Origin: JAGOBP01 sp964550855 | GTDB taxonomy: Bacteria; Chloroflexota; Anaerolineae; Fen-1058 | Reading direction: 5' to 3' | NCBI GenBank assembly: GCA_964550855.1 | Contig: CAZKBQ010000001.1 | Coordinates: 124,001 to 188,000, forward strand | DNA length: 64,000 bases | Shown here: positions 35,266 to 43,202 of the stretch, piece after piece | Numbering within the stretch: the first letter of the stretch is position 1 | Layout: the number at the start of each line of letters is the position of its first letter | Position numbers and translations under genes: made by a program | Notes under the pieces: generated by a model | What the model was told of the DNA's origin: nothing | Seen by the model: the letters and a program-made list of their open reading frames with translations, nothing else | Database searches by the model: none

Positions 35266-35360
35266 GTCATTCCCGCGTGCTTTTGGCGGGAATCCAGCGC
35301 TTCGATGGGCATGCTTCGTCAATCGGCTGCCTGGATGCCCGATAAAGACATTCGGGCACA
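35266..35360. repeat. Two-hairpin REP-like element, orientation 2
   Basis: Hairpin GTCATTCCCGC (35266-35276) with GCGGGAATCCAG (35286 on), a 38-nt spacer, then a second hairpin GGATGCCCGAT (35333 on) with TTCGGGCA (35351-35358). It is the inverse arrangement of 31463-31558. It lies between the permease gene and the unknown gene at 35451. Confidence 0.65.
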
Positions 35361-35450
35361 CTTGCACCCACTGCGTGCAGTGCGGTGTGACGGCTGAGCA
35401 GTAACCTCAAATACACTGTGCTCGGAATCTATCTTCCGCTGAAAGGAAAA

Positions 35451-36071
35451 ATGATGGAAACTCAAGACGTGACATCGACTTCTGATGAATTGCCGGTCGA
35501 TACGGTTGCACCTAAACCCCGGCGCACCAAGTTGATCGTCGGCGTAGTGGCGGTAGTTGTGCTGCTGGCCGGCGCGGCCTTCGTCGGCGGGCGGCTGCTC
35601 AACAATGGACCGGCGCAGGCTGGCGGGCCGGGCGGTCTGGTGATGAAGGGCGGCCCCAATGGCGGAGGAGTGTCGGTGCAGCTTATACCCGCCAAAGAAC
35701 TGCCTCAAACCTCGCCGGACGCCACCGGCCTGTTTGCGTCGCGCAAAGACAACAGCCTCTTTGTCACCATTGGCAACAAGTTCATGGTGCAAGTGGACAA
35801 GAGTGGCGCGGTAAACACCCAGACCGACAGCAACGGCCAGCAACTCGAAGTTGTCGTCACCAGCGATACAGTCATCTACAAAGACGCTACGGACATGGGC
35901 AATATGCAAGCGCCGCCGGCTGACGGCAAAGTGCAGCAGCAAGTGGCGCCGGGGTCGCTCGACGAGATCGGGCAGAACAGTTTCGTGTCGGCCTGGGGCG
36001 AACGGCGCGGCGATCGCGTCATCGCCAAAGTGCTGATGTACTCCACGCCCCGGATACTCAAGGCGCCATGA
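35451..36071 (+). CDS. Membrane-anchored protein of unknown function in the efflux cluster
   Basis: 206 residues from ATG 35451 (GAAAGGAAAA just upstream). A cytoplasmic, acidic/Thr-rich N-terminus precedes one helix (about 27-47). A Gly/Asn/Pro-rich stretch (GGPGGLVMKGGPNGGG) follows, then an extracytoplasmic domain of about 130 residues with beta-strand patterns (SLFVTIGNKFMVQVDKSGAV; LEVVVTSDTVIYKDATDMGN; GDRVIAKVLMYS). No Cys. I recognise no named family, though it recalls DUF5666-like small beta domains. Its place between the MacB-like permease and the sensor kinase suggests an accessory or sensing role. Confidence 0.75.
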   Translation: MMETQDVTSTSDELPVDTVAPKPRRTKLIVGVVAVVVLLAGAAFVGGRLLNNGPAQAGGPGGLVMKGGPNGGGVSVQLIPAKELPQTSPDATGLFASRKDNSLFVTIGNKFMVQVDKSGAVNTQTDSNGQQLEVVVTSDTVIYKDATDMGNMQAPPADGKVQQQVAPGSLDEIGQNSFVSAWGERRGDRVIAKVLMYSTPRILKAP

Positions 36072-36090
36072 TCGCTGCCCCTGTGATCTG

Positions 36091-36117
36091 TTGGAAACTT
36101 TCGTAATCGGGTAGACT
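36091..36117 (+). promoter_or_regulatory. Candidate promoter for the sensor-kinase gene
   Basis: TTGGAA (36091-36096), 15-bp spacer containing CGTAATC (36103-36109), TAGACT (36112-36117). The -35/-10 match is moderate and spacing is short. The CGTAATC half-site matches the inverted repeat at 30008-30025. Confidence 0.3.
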
Positions 36118-36154
36118 TTGATCAAGCAACAAGTCAGTCAATAAGGATTGAAGC

Positions 36155-37774
36155 ATGCGACCGAAGTCTATTCGATGGCGCTTGACGTTGAGCTATGCGG
36201 CCATTGCGCTGCTGGCGGCGTCGGCGTTGGGCGCGGTCTTGTTGACCACGTTGCGTGACTATTATCAGCAGCGAGAACGAGACTATCTCCTGACGAACGC
36301 CGCCGGCGTCACGCTTAAATTTGCAGAAGCGCTCAAAGAGGGTCTGCCGCTTGACGAGCAGGCGCAAGGCCTGGCGTTCTTGCTGCAAGCGCGTGTCCGC
36401 GTGCTGGGGGTGGACAGGCAGGTGCTGGCCGATTCCGGCCTGCCCGATAATCTGGGTGTTGCCGTGGGCGCCGGCAAATTTACGCCGGCCCCCACCGGAG
36501 CCGACAATCTGAAAGCGGCCGATCGCTTTACCATTATCGCCATTCGGACCCGGCCCGGACTCGTCACCGACACACTGCCATTTCCGCTGGATGCACCCCC
36601 TGGTGCGACTGGCGTATCCGTCCCGGCGCCGTCAGATTTGCCCGATGGCCTGACGGGTGTGTTTTTCCTGAGCAGTAAGGATGTGCTGACGGGTACGACC
36701 GCTTATTATTCGTCAATCAAGGTGGCCGGCACACCACTGGGCTTTGAAGTGAATAACGGCACGCTCGAGCTGAGCGGCGGCCGATCGGATGGCATCGTGG
36801 ATCAACCACTGGTCGATTCGACGGGCATTCTGCGCGGCTACGTCGAGCTCTCGGATGGTCCCGCCTACGGCCAGGAAATCGTCAATAGCGTGGCGGAAGG
36901 CTGGGCGATCGCGAGTATGATCGCCATTCTATTGGCCGCGGCTGCCGGCTGGCTGATCAGCCGCCGGCTCAGCCAGCCCATCGTGGCGTTGACGGATGTG
37001 ACAGCGCGCATGGCCGAAGGCGACCTGTCCACGCGCGCGAATGCGAAACGAGATGACGAACTCGGCACGCTGGCGCGTTCGTTCAACGAGATGGCCGATC
37101 AAGTTGAAGGCACCATCACGACACTGCGCCAGTTCATCGCCGACGCCGCGCACGAACTGAATACGCCGCTCACAGCGCTGCATACCGAACTGGAACTGGC
37201 CGAGTCGCGCGCCGCTGTGCCGTTGGACGATATTCGCCGCGCCCGTGCGCAGGTCTCGCGGCTGGAAGAATTGACGCAGGGCCTGCTGGATCTGTCGCGT
37301 CTCGAAGTGAAGTCGTTTGCCGAAGCGACGACGGTTGATATGAGTCAACTGGTGCGTGAATTGAGCGAAGTTTATGCCTCACAGGCAGAACAGTCTGGTC
37401 TGACATTCAGCCTCGACCTCCCGGCTGAACCGATGACGGTGCGCGGCCAACCCGATCAGCTGCGCCGCGCGATCGGGAACCTGCTCGACAACGCGATCAA
37501 GTTCACGCCAGAGGGCGGCGCGGTTCGATTGGGCGCACACCCGATCGATCGGGTTGTGGAGATCACCGTCGAAGATACAGGCATTGGCATTCCCCCTGAA
37601 GACCTGACCCAATTGTTTGGACGTTTCCATCGCGGTCGCAACGCATCGGCTTATCCCGGCCACGGCCTGGGGTTGGCAATCGTGAAGGTGATCGCCGAAG
37701 CGCATGACGGCACGGTTCACGCCGAGAATGTCGAGCCGGGCGCGCGGTTTAGCCTGCGTCTGCCGCTGGCCTGA
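36155..37774 (+). CDS. Membrane sensor histidine kinase (HisKA type)
   Basis: 539 residues. Helix 1 (about 15-35), an extracytoplasmic sensor (about 38-245), helix 2 (about 250-270), HAMP (SRRLSQPIVALTDVTARMAE), HisKA with H333 in AAHELNTPL, and HATPase_c with N-box NLLDNAIKF, G1 EDTGIGIP, F-box FGRFHRGRN and G2 GHGLGLAIVK. The likely partner is the OmpR-type regulator at 29243. AAGG lies about 8 nt before ATG 36155. The sensor region has no recognised ligand motif. Confidence 0.93.
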   Translation: MRPKSIRWRLTLSYAAIALLAASALGAVLLTTLRDYYQQRERDYLLTNAAGVTLKFAEALKEGLPLDEQAQGLAFLLQARVRVLGVDRQVLADSGLPDNLGVAVGAGKFTPAPTGADNLKAADRFTIIAIRTRPGLVTDTLPFPLDAPPGATGVSVPAPSDLPDGLTGVFFLSSKDVLTGTTAYYSSIKVAGTPLGFEVNNGTLELSGGRSDGIVDQPLVDSTGILRGYVELSDGPAYGQEIVNSVAEGWAIASMIAILLAAAAGWLISRRLSQPIVALTDVTARMAEGDLSTRANAKRDDELGTLARSFNEMADQVEGTITTLRQFIADAAHELNTPLTALHTELELAESRAAVPLDDIRRARAQVSRLEELTQGLLDLSRLEVKSFAEATTVDMSQLVRELSEVYASQAEQSGLTFSLDLPAEPMTVRGQPDQLRRAIGNLLDNAIKFTPEGGAVRLGAHPIDRVVEITVEDTGIGIPPEDLTQLFGRFHRGRNASAYPGHGLGLAIVKVIAEAHDGTVHAENVEPGARFSLRLPLA

Positions 37775-37994
37775 CGTCGTCAATGCTGACTTGATTTTTC
37801 GGCATTATCACGGTGCAGCTGCCTTGTTGCCCGCGCGGATGGTGGATGGGGCACGATTGCCGGGGCGGCGGCGCTCAGTGGACAGACACCCTGGCCGCGT
37901 TCATGTTGATGCGGCAGTTCGCGCGATCGGTGTAGGTGAACTGCAAGGGCACGACAGTGATCGCAGGCTGTTTCAACAGCCCTCGACATTCAAG

Positions 37995-38067
37995 AGCGGG
38001 AGACGGGACTCGAACCCGCGACGATCTGCTTGGAAGGCAGGCACTCTACCAGCTGAGTTACTCCCGC
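37995..38067 (-). tRNA. tRNA-Gly (anticodon UCC)
   Basis: A complete cloverleaf reads on the minus strand: acceptor GCGGGAG with CTCCCGC, D-arm CTCAGCTGGTAGAG, anticodon loop CTTCCAA with TCC, and T-arm CGGGTTCGAGTCCCG. Length 73 nt; the 3' CCA is not encoded. It lies 5 bp downstream of tRNA-Pro on the same strand, so the two are probably cotranscribed. Confidence 0.95.
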
Positions 38068-38072
38068 GTCAG

Positions 38073-38148
38073 TCGGGGCGGTGGGATTTGAACCCACGAC
38101 CTCACGGTCCCAAACCGTGCGCGCTGAACCGAACTGCGCCACGCCCCG
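38073..38148 (-). tRNA. tRNA-Pro (anticodon UGG)
   Basis: Minus strand: acceptor CGGGGCG with CGCCCCG and discriminator A. The D-arm includes GCGCAGTTCGGTTCAGCGC. The anticodon loop TTTGGGA contains TGG, and the T-arm is GTGGGTTCAAATCCCAC. Length 76 nt, no encoded CCA. It precedes tRNA-Gly and follows the permease operon by 40 bp. Confidence 0.95.
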
Positions 38149-38188
38149 CACGCCCGGATTGTACCTTGCGGCTTGGCATCGGTCAAGG

Positions 38189-38998
38189 TTACGTGTCGCC
38201 GCCGGCCTGGCGTGTCAATCGCGCCGCGACGATGATCGGGATCGACGTCAACAGGATCACAAACACCGCGGCGACGTTGGTCACCGGCCGCTGTCGGGGA
38301 CGCGCCAGCTGGCTGAAGATCCAGATGGGCAGCGTTTCCTGCTGGCCGGCCGTGAACGTGGTCACGATGATCTCGTCGAACGACAGTGCAAAGGCCAGCA
38401 GCCCGCCGGCCAGCATGGCCGTGGCGATGGCGGGCAACATGATGTAGCGGAACGTCTGGAAGGTGGTGGCGCCCAGGTCCATGGACGCTTCGGTCAGCGA
38501 CGGCGACGTGCGCCGCAGCCGCGCGATGGTGTTGTTGTACACCACCACAATGCAGAAGGTGGCATGGCCGATGATGATCGTCCAGAAGCTGAACGGAATA
38601 TCCATCAGCCCGATCGCCGATCGCAGCGCAATGCCGGACACGATGCCGGGCAGTGCCAGCGGCAGCACCACGATCAACGAGATGGCTTCGCGCCCGAAGA
38701 ATTTGGTGCGGTACATCGCCGCTGAGATCAGCGTGCCCAGCACCAGCGCGCTGGTCGTCGCCACCACTGCCACCTGCAGCGACAGCCCCAGCGCCGACCA
38801 GAAATCGGGCCGGCTGGACAGCACCGTCTCAAACCACTGCAGGGTGAGGCCCGGCGGCGGAAAGCGGAAGGTGCGATCGTCGGTGGTGAAGGCGTAGAGG
38901 ACGATGATCACAATCGGGATGTGCAGGAACAACAGCGCAAAGATCGCGCCCGCCTTCAGCGGCCAGCCGGCACGCTCGCCAAATGGATTAGAGCGCAT
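38189..38998 (-). CDS. potC: Polyamine-type ABC transporter permease (PotC-like)
   Basis: 269 residues, six helices. The EAA loop characteristic of importer permeases is ASMDLGATTFQTFRYIMLPA. The N-terminus (HIPIVIIVLYAFTTDDRTFR, then LTLQWFETVL) and FALSFDEIIVTTFTAG are typical of PotC. It pairs with the PotB-like permease encoded just upstream (11-bp overlap) and the PotA-like ATPase. The substrate is probably putrescine, spermidine or a related amine; this depends on the binding protein. It is the last gene of the 42290-38189 operon. Confidence 0.9.
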   Translation of the reverse strand: MRSNPFGERAGWPLKAGAIFALLFLHIPIVIIVLYAFTTDDRTFRFPPPGLTLQWFETVLSSRPDFWSALGLSLQVAVVATTSALVLGTLISAAMYRTKFFGREAISLIVVLPLALPGIVSGIALRSAIGLMDIPFSFWTIIIGHATFCIVVVYNNTIARLRRTSPSLTEASMDLGATTFQTFRYIMLPAIATAMLAGGLLAFALSFDEIIVTTFTAGQQETLPIWIFSQLARPRQRPVTNVAAVFVILLTSIPIIVAARLTRQAGGDT

Positions 38999-39929
38999 CG
39001 AATGCCCCCAATCGCTTGGCCGCCATCAAATAGACGCCCATAATGATCATCGGCACCACGGTCAGCGCCGCGGCCAACGGCAAATTGCCTGATGTACCCT
39101 GCAGCGTCAGCACGGCCTGCCCGATGAAGTATTGTGAATTGCCCAGCACGCCCGGCACCACAAAATCGCCCAGCGTCAGCGAGAACGTAAAGATGGAGCC
39201 GGCCACCACGCCCGGAAAAGCCAGCGGCCAGATCACTTTGCGAAAGGTCGTATTGGGCCGCCCGCCCAGATCACTGGACGCTTCCAGCAACGATTTGGGC
39301 ACACGTTCGAGCGCGGCCTGAATGGGCAGGATCATGTACGGGAGCCACACGTACACAAAGGCGATGAAGATGCCGAAGTTGGACAGCGCCAACGATGAGC
39401 CGCCGATGCCCGGAATCCGCAGAAAGCCGTCGAGCACGCCCGTCAACCCGACCTGTTCGGCCGCCCAGCTGATGATGCCTTCCTTCGCCAGGATCAACTT
39501 CCAGGCATAAACGCGCACCAGATAGCTGGACCACAACGGCAGCAGAATCGCCACGTACAGGATCGTCTTCAGGCGCGGCGAGGCGTAACGCGCCATGTAA
39601 TAGGCCAGTGGATAAGCCAGCGGCACCGCGGCCAGCGTGACCACGGCCGCCATCAACGACGTGCGCAAGATGATGTCGAGGTTGGCCGGCTCGAACAATT
39701 GCTGATAGTTGTTCAGCGTGAATTCGCGCACCACCTGCCCGGTGAAGCCGTCCACGCGGTAAAAGCTCTGAATCACCAGCGCCAGCAGCGCGCCCAGGTA
39801 CATCACCACCAGCCACGTCAACGGCAGCGCCAGCGTGGCGATCAGCGACAGGCGCGGGCGGCGATAGAAGTACGTGGAAATGCGTCGAGCCACTGACGGC
39901 GCCGGCAATGACAAGGGCGGCGTGCTCAT
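38988..39929 (-). CDS. potB: Polyamine-type ABC transporter permease (PotB-like)
   Basis: 313 residues from ATG 39929, which overlaps the ATPase stop by 4 bp (ATGA). It has an N-terminal basic segment, then six helices; the EAA loop reads ASSDLGGRPNTTFRKVIWPL. The sequence ALPLTWLVVMYLGALLALVI and SFYRVDGFTGQVVREFTLNN is PotB-like. It forms the channel with the PotC-like protein. Confidence 0.9.
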   Translation of the reverse strand: MSTPPLSLPAPSVARRISTYFYRRPRLSLIATLALPLTWLVVMYLGALLALVIQSFYRVDGFTGQVVREFTLNNYQQLFEPANLDIILRTSLMAAVVTLAAVPLAYPLAYYMARYASPRLKTILYVAILLPLWSSYLVRVYAWKLILAKEGIISWAAEQVGLTGVLDGFLRIPGIGGSSLALSNFGIFIAFVYVWLPYMILPIQAALERVPKSLLEASSDLGGRPNTTFRKVIWPLAFPGVVAGSIFTFSLTLGDFVVPGVLGNSQYFIGQAVLTLQGTSGNLPLAAALTVVPMIIMGVYLMAAKRLGAFDAL

Positions 39930-40975
39930 GCTTGATCGGCTCCCGCCACCAGACGATTGTGCTCGCGCGCCCACGCCAGCTGCACCCGGCGGCCGCGCGC
40001 CGCGCGCACTTCCATCGAAGTCGTATCCAGGTTCTGCTGCACCACCACCAGTTCGCCGCCGCCGTCCAGATCGATCAGGTAGCGCGTGTGCGCGCCCAGA
40101 TAGACCACATCGTGCACCGTCCCGCCGATGGCGCAGCGGCCGTCTTCCACCGGCGTGCCCGGTTCCTGCAGATGAATCTTCTCAGGACGGATGGTGAAGT
40201 CCGCGGCGCGGCCGGTGAGCTGCCGCGCGGTCTCGCCGTGGATCAGGTTGGACACCCCCACAAAGCCTGCCACAAACGCCGTGGCCGGATACTCATAGAT
40301 GTCGGCGGGGGTGCCCACCTGCTCCACATGACCGGCGTTGAACACCGCGATACGATCACTCATGGTCAATGCTTCTTCCTGATCGTGTGTGACGTAGATG
40401 AACGTAATGCCCACGCGCTGCTGAATGGCTTTGAGCTCAATCTGCATCTGCTGGCGCAGCTTCAAGTCCAGCGCGCCCAGCGGCTCGTCCAGCAGCAATA
40501 CCCGGGGGTGCAGGATCAACGCTCGGGCCAGCGCCACCCGCTGGCGCTGGCCGCCGGATAGCTGCGCCGGGCGGCGCTTTTCCAGTCCCGGCAGCTGCAC
40601 CAGATCGAGCATCTCGTGCACGCGCTGATCGCGCTCGGCGCGTGGAATTTTGCGAATCATCAGGCCGTAGGCCACGTTATCGGCCACCGACATGTGCGGA
40701 AACAGCGCGTAATCCTGAAAGACGGTGTTGACTTCGCGCTCGTACGGCGGCAGATTGCCCACTTCCTGCCCGTGCAATTCGATGCGGCCCGTGGTGGGCA
40801 GATCGAAGCCCGCGATCAGCCGCAGGCAGGTGGTCTTGCCCGAACCCGACGGCCCGAGCATTGAAAAGAATTCGCCGTCGCGGATGTCAAGGTTGATCGC
40901 GTCGAGCGCCCTGACGTCGCCAAAGTGACGGCTGACATTGATAAGCCGGACAGCCGGAACGGATTGATCGGTCAC
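39926..40975 (-). CDS. potA: Polyamine-type ABC transporter ATPase (PotA-like)
   Basis: 349 residues, starting at GTG 40975 (MTDQSVPAVRLINVSRHFGD), with no strong ribosome binding site. Walker A GPSGSGKTT, Q-loop NTVFQDYALFPHM, signature LSGGQRQR, Walker B VLLLDEPLGALD, H-loop YVTHDQEEA. The C-terminal TOBE domain (about 280-345) is the usual regulatory part. It energises the PotB/PotC-like permeases encoded downstream. Confidence 0.93.
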   Translation of the reverse strand: MTDQSVPAVRLINVSRHFGDVRALDAINLDIRDGEFFSMLGPSGSGKTTCLRLIAGFDLPTTGRIELHGQEVGNLPPYEREVNTVFQDYALFPHMSVADNVAYGLMIRKIPRAERDQRVHEMLDLVQLPGLEKRRPAQLSGGQRQRVALARALILHPRVLLLDEPLGALDLKLRQQMQIELKAIQQRVGITFIYVTHDQEEALTMSDRIAVFNAGHVEQVGTPADIYEYPATAFVAGFVGVSNLIHGETARQLTGRAADFTIRPEKIHLQEPGTPVEDGRCAIGGTVHDVVYLGAHTRYLIDLDGGGELVVVQQNLDTTSMEVRAARGRRVQLAWAREHNRLVAGADQA

Positions 40976-41042
40976 GATGAGATCTCGAAGGGTATCGTAG
41001 CGGGCCGCGCTGCGACGGTGAGCGGCGCGGCCCGATCGATCA

Positions 41043-42290
41043 TCAGCGCCCGCCGATCACGGCGATGTAGGCCGTGGTCCACTCGTAATACGGCACGCAT
41101 TCCTGCTTGCCGTCGGGACACGTGCCGCTGGGCGTCTTCCAGAAGTAGATCTTGTCAAATTGATCGAAACCGTTGGTCGCGCAGCCTTCATCCGTCAGCA
41201 GCGCATTGCCCTTGCAGGCGGCGGGCACGGACGGCACCGAGCCGAACCATGCGGCCAGATCACCCTGCAGCTTGGGGTTGAGCGACCACTCCAGCCACTT
41301 GTACGCGCAGTTGGGATGCGGCGCGTTGATGTGCATCATGGTGGTATCGGCCCAGCCGGTGACGCCTTCAGTGGGGAAGACGCTGCCCACCGGCGCGTTT
41401 TGCGACTTGAGGAAGTTGACCTGGAACGGCCAGGAGCTGGACGCGACGACGCCTTCATTCGTAAAGTCATCCATCTGGACGTTGGCATCATGCCAGTAGC
41501 GACCGATCAGCTTGCGCTGCTCGCGCAGCAGATCGAGCGCGGCGTTGAATTGATCGCGCGTCAACTCGTAAGGATCGGTGATGCCCAGTTCGGGTTTATG
41601 CGCCTTCAGGTACATCGCCGCATCCGCGATGTAGATCGGTCCGTCATAAGCCTGCACGCGGCCCTTGTTGGACTGGCCGTCCGGCAGGGTCTGCTCTTCA
41701 AAGACCACACTCCAACTGGTGGGCGGGGTTTTGAACACATTGGTGTTGTACATCAAAACGTTGGGGCCCCACTGATACGGCACGCCGTAATGCACGCCGT
41801 TCACCGTGTGCCACGGCGCGTTCTGCAGACGTTCGTCCACCGTCTTCCAGCTGGGGATCAGATCGATGTTGATGGGCTGCACTTTGCCGCCGGAAATCAG
41901 GCGGTTGCTGGCGTCCCCCGACGCCGTCACCAGATCGAAGCCGCCGTCATTCATCAGCGCCACCATTTCATCGGACGTGGCGGCGGTCTTCACGTTGACT
42001 TTGCAGCCGGAAGACTTCTCGAACTCGGTGACCCAGTCATATGCGGGATCAGTCTCGCCGCGCTCGATATAACCCGGCCACGCGATAATATCCACCTGGC
42101 CTTCGCCCGGCCCGATGGCTTTGAGCGGTTCACCGGGCTTGGGCGCTTCCGGTTGGGCAGGTTGCGCGGGTTGAGCAGGTTGCGTAGGTGCAGCGGGGGC
42201 CGCAGCCGGGCTACAGGCGGCGGCAAGGACGGACACAAGCAACAGGCAGACAACAATTAACGACCACGTGCGATGGCGGTGAAACAGCAT
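41043..42290 (-). CDS. potD: Polyamine-type extracellular solute-binding lipoprotein (PotD-like)
   Basis: 415 residues. Lipobox LAAAC (Cys26), then an Ala/Pro/Gln-rich spacer and a periplasmic-binding-protein fold (VDIIAWPGYIERGETDPAYD; LVTASGDASNRLISGG; GVVASSSWPFQVNFLKSQNA). Polyamine-binding relatives cage the amine with aromatic and acidic residues; WPGY, YQWGPN and DDFTNEG are candidate contacts. It captures substrate for the PotABC-like system downstream. A consensus promoter lies at 42404-42433. Confidence 0.9.
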   Translation of the reverse strand: MLFHRHRTWSLIVVCLLLVSVLAAACSPAAAPAAPTQPAQPAQPAQPEAPKPGEPLKAIGPGEGQVDIIAWPGYIERGETDPAYDWVTEFEKSSGCKVNVKTAATSDEMVALMNDGGFDLVTASGDASNRLISGGKVQPINIDLIPSWKTVDERLQNAPWHTVNGVHYGVPYQWGPNVLMYNTNVFKTPPTSWSVVFEEQTLPDGQSNKGRVQAYDGPIYIADAAMYLKAHKPELGITDPYELTRDQFNAALDLLREQRKLIGRYWHDANVQMDDFTNEGVVASSSWPFQVNFLKSQNAPVGSVFPTEGVTGWADTTMMHINAPHPNCAYKWLEWSLNPKLQGDLAAWFGSVPSVPAACKGNALLTDEGCATNGFDQFDKIYFWKTPSGTCPDGKQECVPYYEWTTAYIAVIGGR

Positions 42291-42403
42291 GGCCTCCTCC
42301 TTGGCGTGATGGGCTGTTCAACGGTCAGACAACGGCGGCGAGCGTCCCAGGCTATGAGGATTGGCTGTGCTATCACCCCGCTTTCAAGTTGTGGCGTGCG
42401 CGG

Positions 42404-42433
42404 ATTATAGCATCCCGCTTTCGCACCTGTCAA
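42404..42433 (-). promoter_or_regulatory. Consensus housekeeping promoter for the binding-protein operon
   Basis: On the minus strand TTGACA (42433-42428), 18-bp spacer, TATAAT (42409-42404). Both hexamers are perfect. Transcription would start near 42397, giving a leader of about 105 nt before the binding-protein gene at 42290. Confidence 0.75.
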
Positions 42434-42443
42434 CGCACTTATT

Positions 42444-43202
42444 CTAGCGCGCCGTGTGACCGCCGTCGACGCTCAACGCCGCGCCGGTCATGAAAGACGA
42501 TTCATCGCCGGCGAGAAACAACACGGCGGCCGCAATTTCCTCGGGGGTACCCACGCGCCCGATCGGCAGTTCCGCGCCCATCGCTTTCAATTCCTCTTCG
42601 AAGCTGATCGACGCATCGCGCCGCTCATCCACCTGCCAGCGCTCCACGTAAGTGTCGCCGGGGCAGATGGCGTTGACGCGAATGTTGTCGCGCGCCACTT
42701 CCAGCGCCAGCGATTTGGTCAGCAGCACCACCGCGCCCTTGCTGGCGCTGTACGCGCAATAGCCCGGCCCGCCCACCAGCCCCCAGTCGCTGGCGTTGTT
42801 GACGATGACGCCGCCGCCCTGCCGCCGCATCACCGGCAGGGCCGCCTTCGTCATTAAGTAGACACCCTTAACGTTGACGGCAAAGGTGCGATCCCAGTCG
42901 GCTTCGCTCGTTGCCTCCAGCGTGCCCTGGGTCACGATGCCGGCGTTGTTGAACAGGATGTCGAGGCGGCCATATTCGGCCACAGTGGCGGCCACGGCCT
43001 GCGCGCAATGCGCGGCATCCGTCACGTCGCCGGGGAGGTACACGCACGGCAGCTCGCGCGACAGCTGCGCACCGCGCTCAAAGCGCCGTCCTGTAATCGC
43101 CACCCGGGCGCCCTCGGCCACGAAGCGCCGCGCCGTGGCCTCGCCGATGCCGGATGTGCCGCCGGTGATCAACGCGACTTTGCCCGCCAGCCGATCGGTC
43201 AT
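42444..43202 (-). CDS. Short-chain dehydrogenase/reductase (SDR)
   Basis: 252 residues from ATG 43202, overlapping the aminotransferase stop (TGATG). Rossmann motif TGGTSGIG (13-20), NNAG (85-88), catalytic S138, Y151 and K155 (YCAYSASKGA), and the C-terminal SVDGGHTAR of classical SDRs. It uses NAD(P). In this place it could act on an aldehyde or hydroxy acid formed after transamination, but SDR substrate cannot be read from sequence. Confidence 0.9.
   Translation of the reverse strand: MTDRLAGKVALITGGTSGIGEATARRFVAEGARVAITGRRFERGAQLSRELPCVYLPGDVTDAAHCAQAVAATVAEYGRLDILFNNAGIVTQGTLEATSEADWDRTFAVNVKGVYLMTKAALPVMRRQGGGVIVNNASDWGLVGGPGYCAYSASKGAVVLLTKSLALEVARDNIRVNAICPGDTYVERWQVDERRDASISFEEELKAMGAELPIGRVGTPEEIAAAVLFLAGDESSFMTGAALSVDGGHTAR

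Noticed and set aside
41160..42260. Plus-strand open frame opposite the solute-binding protein
   Set aside because: Antisense shadow; no signal or motif, and the opposite strand encodes a lipoprotein with a consensus promoter.
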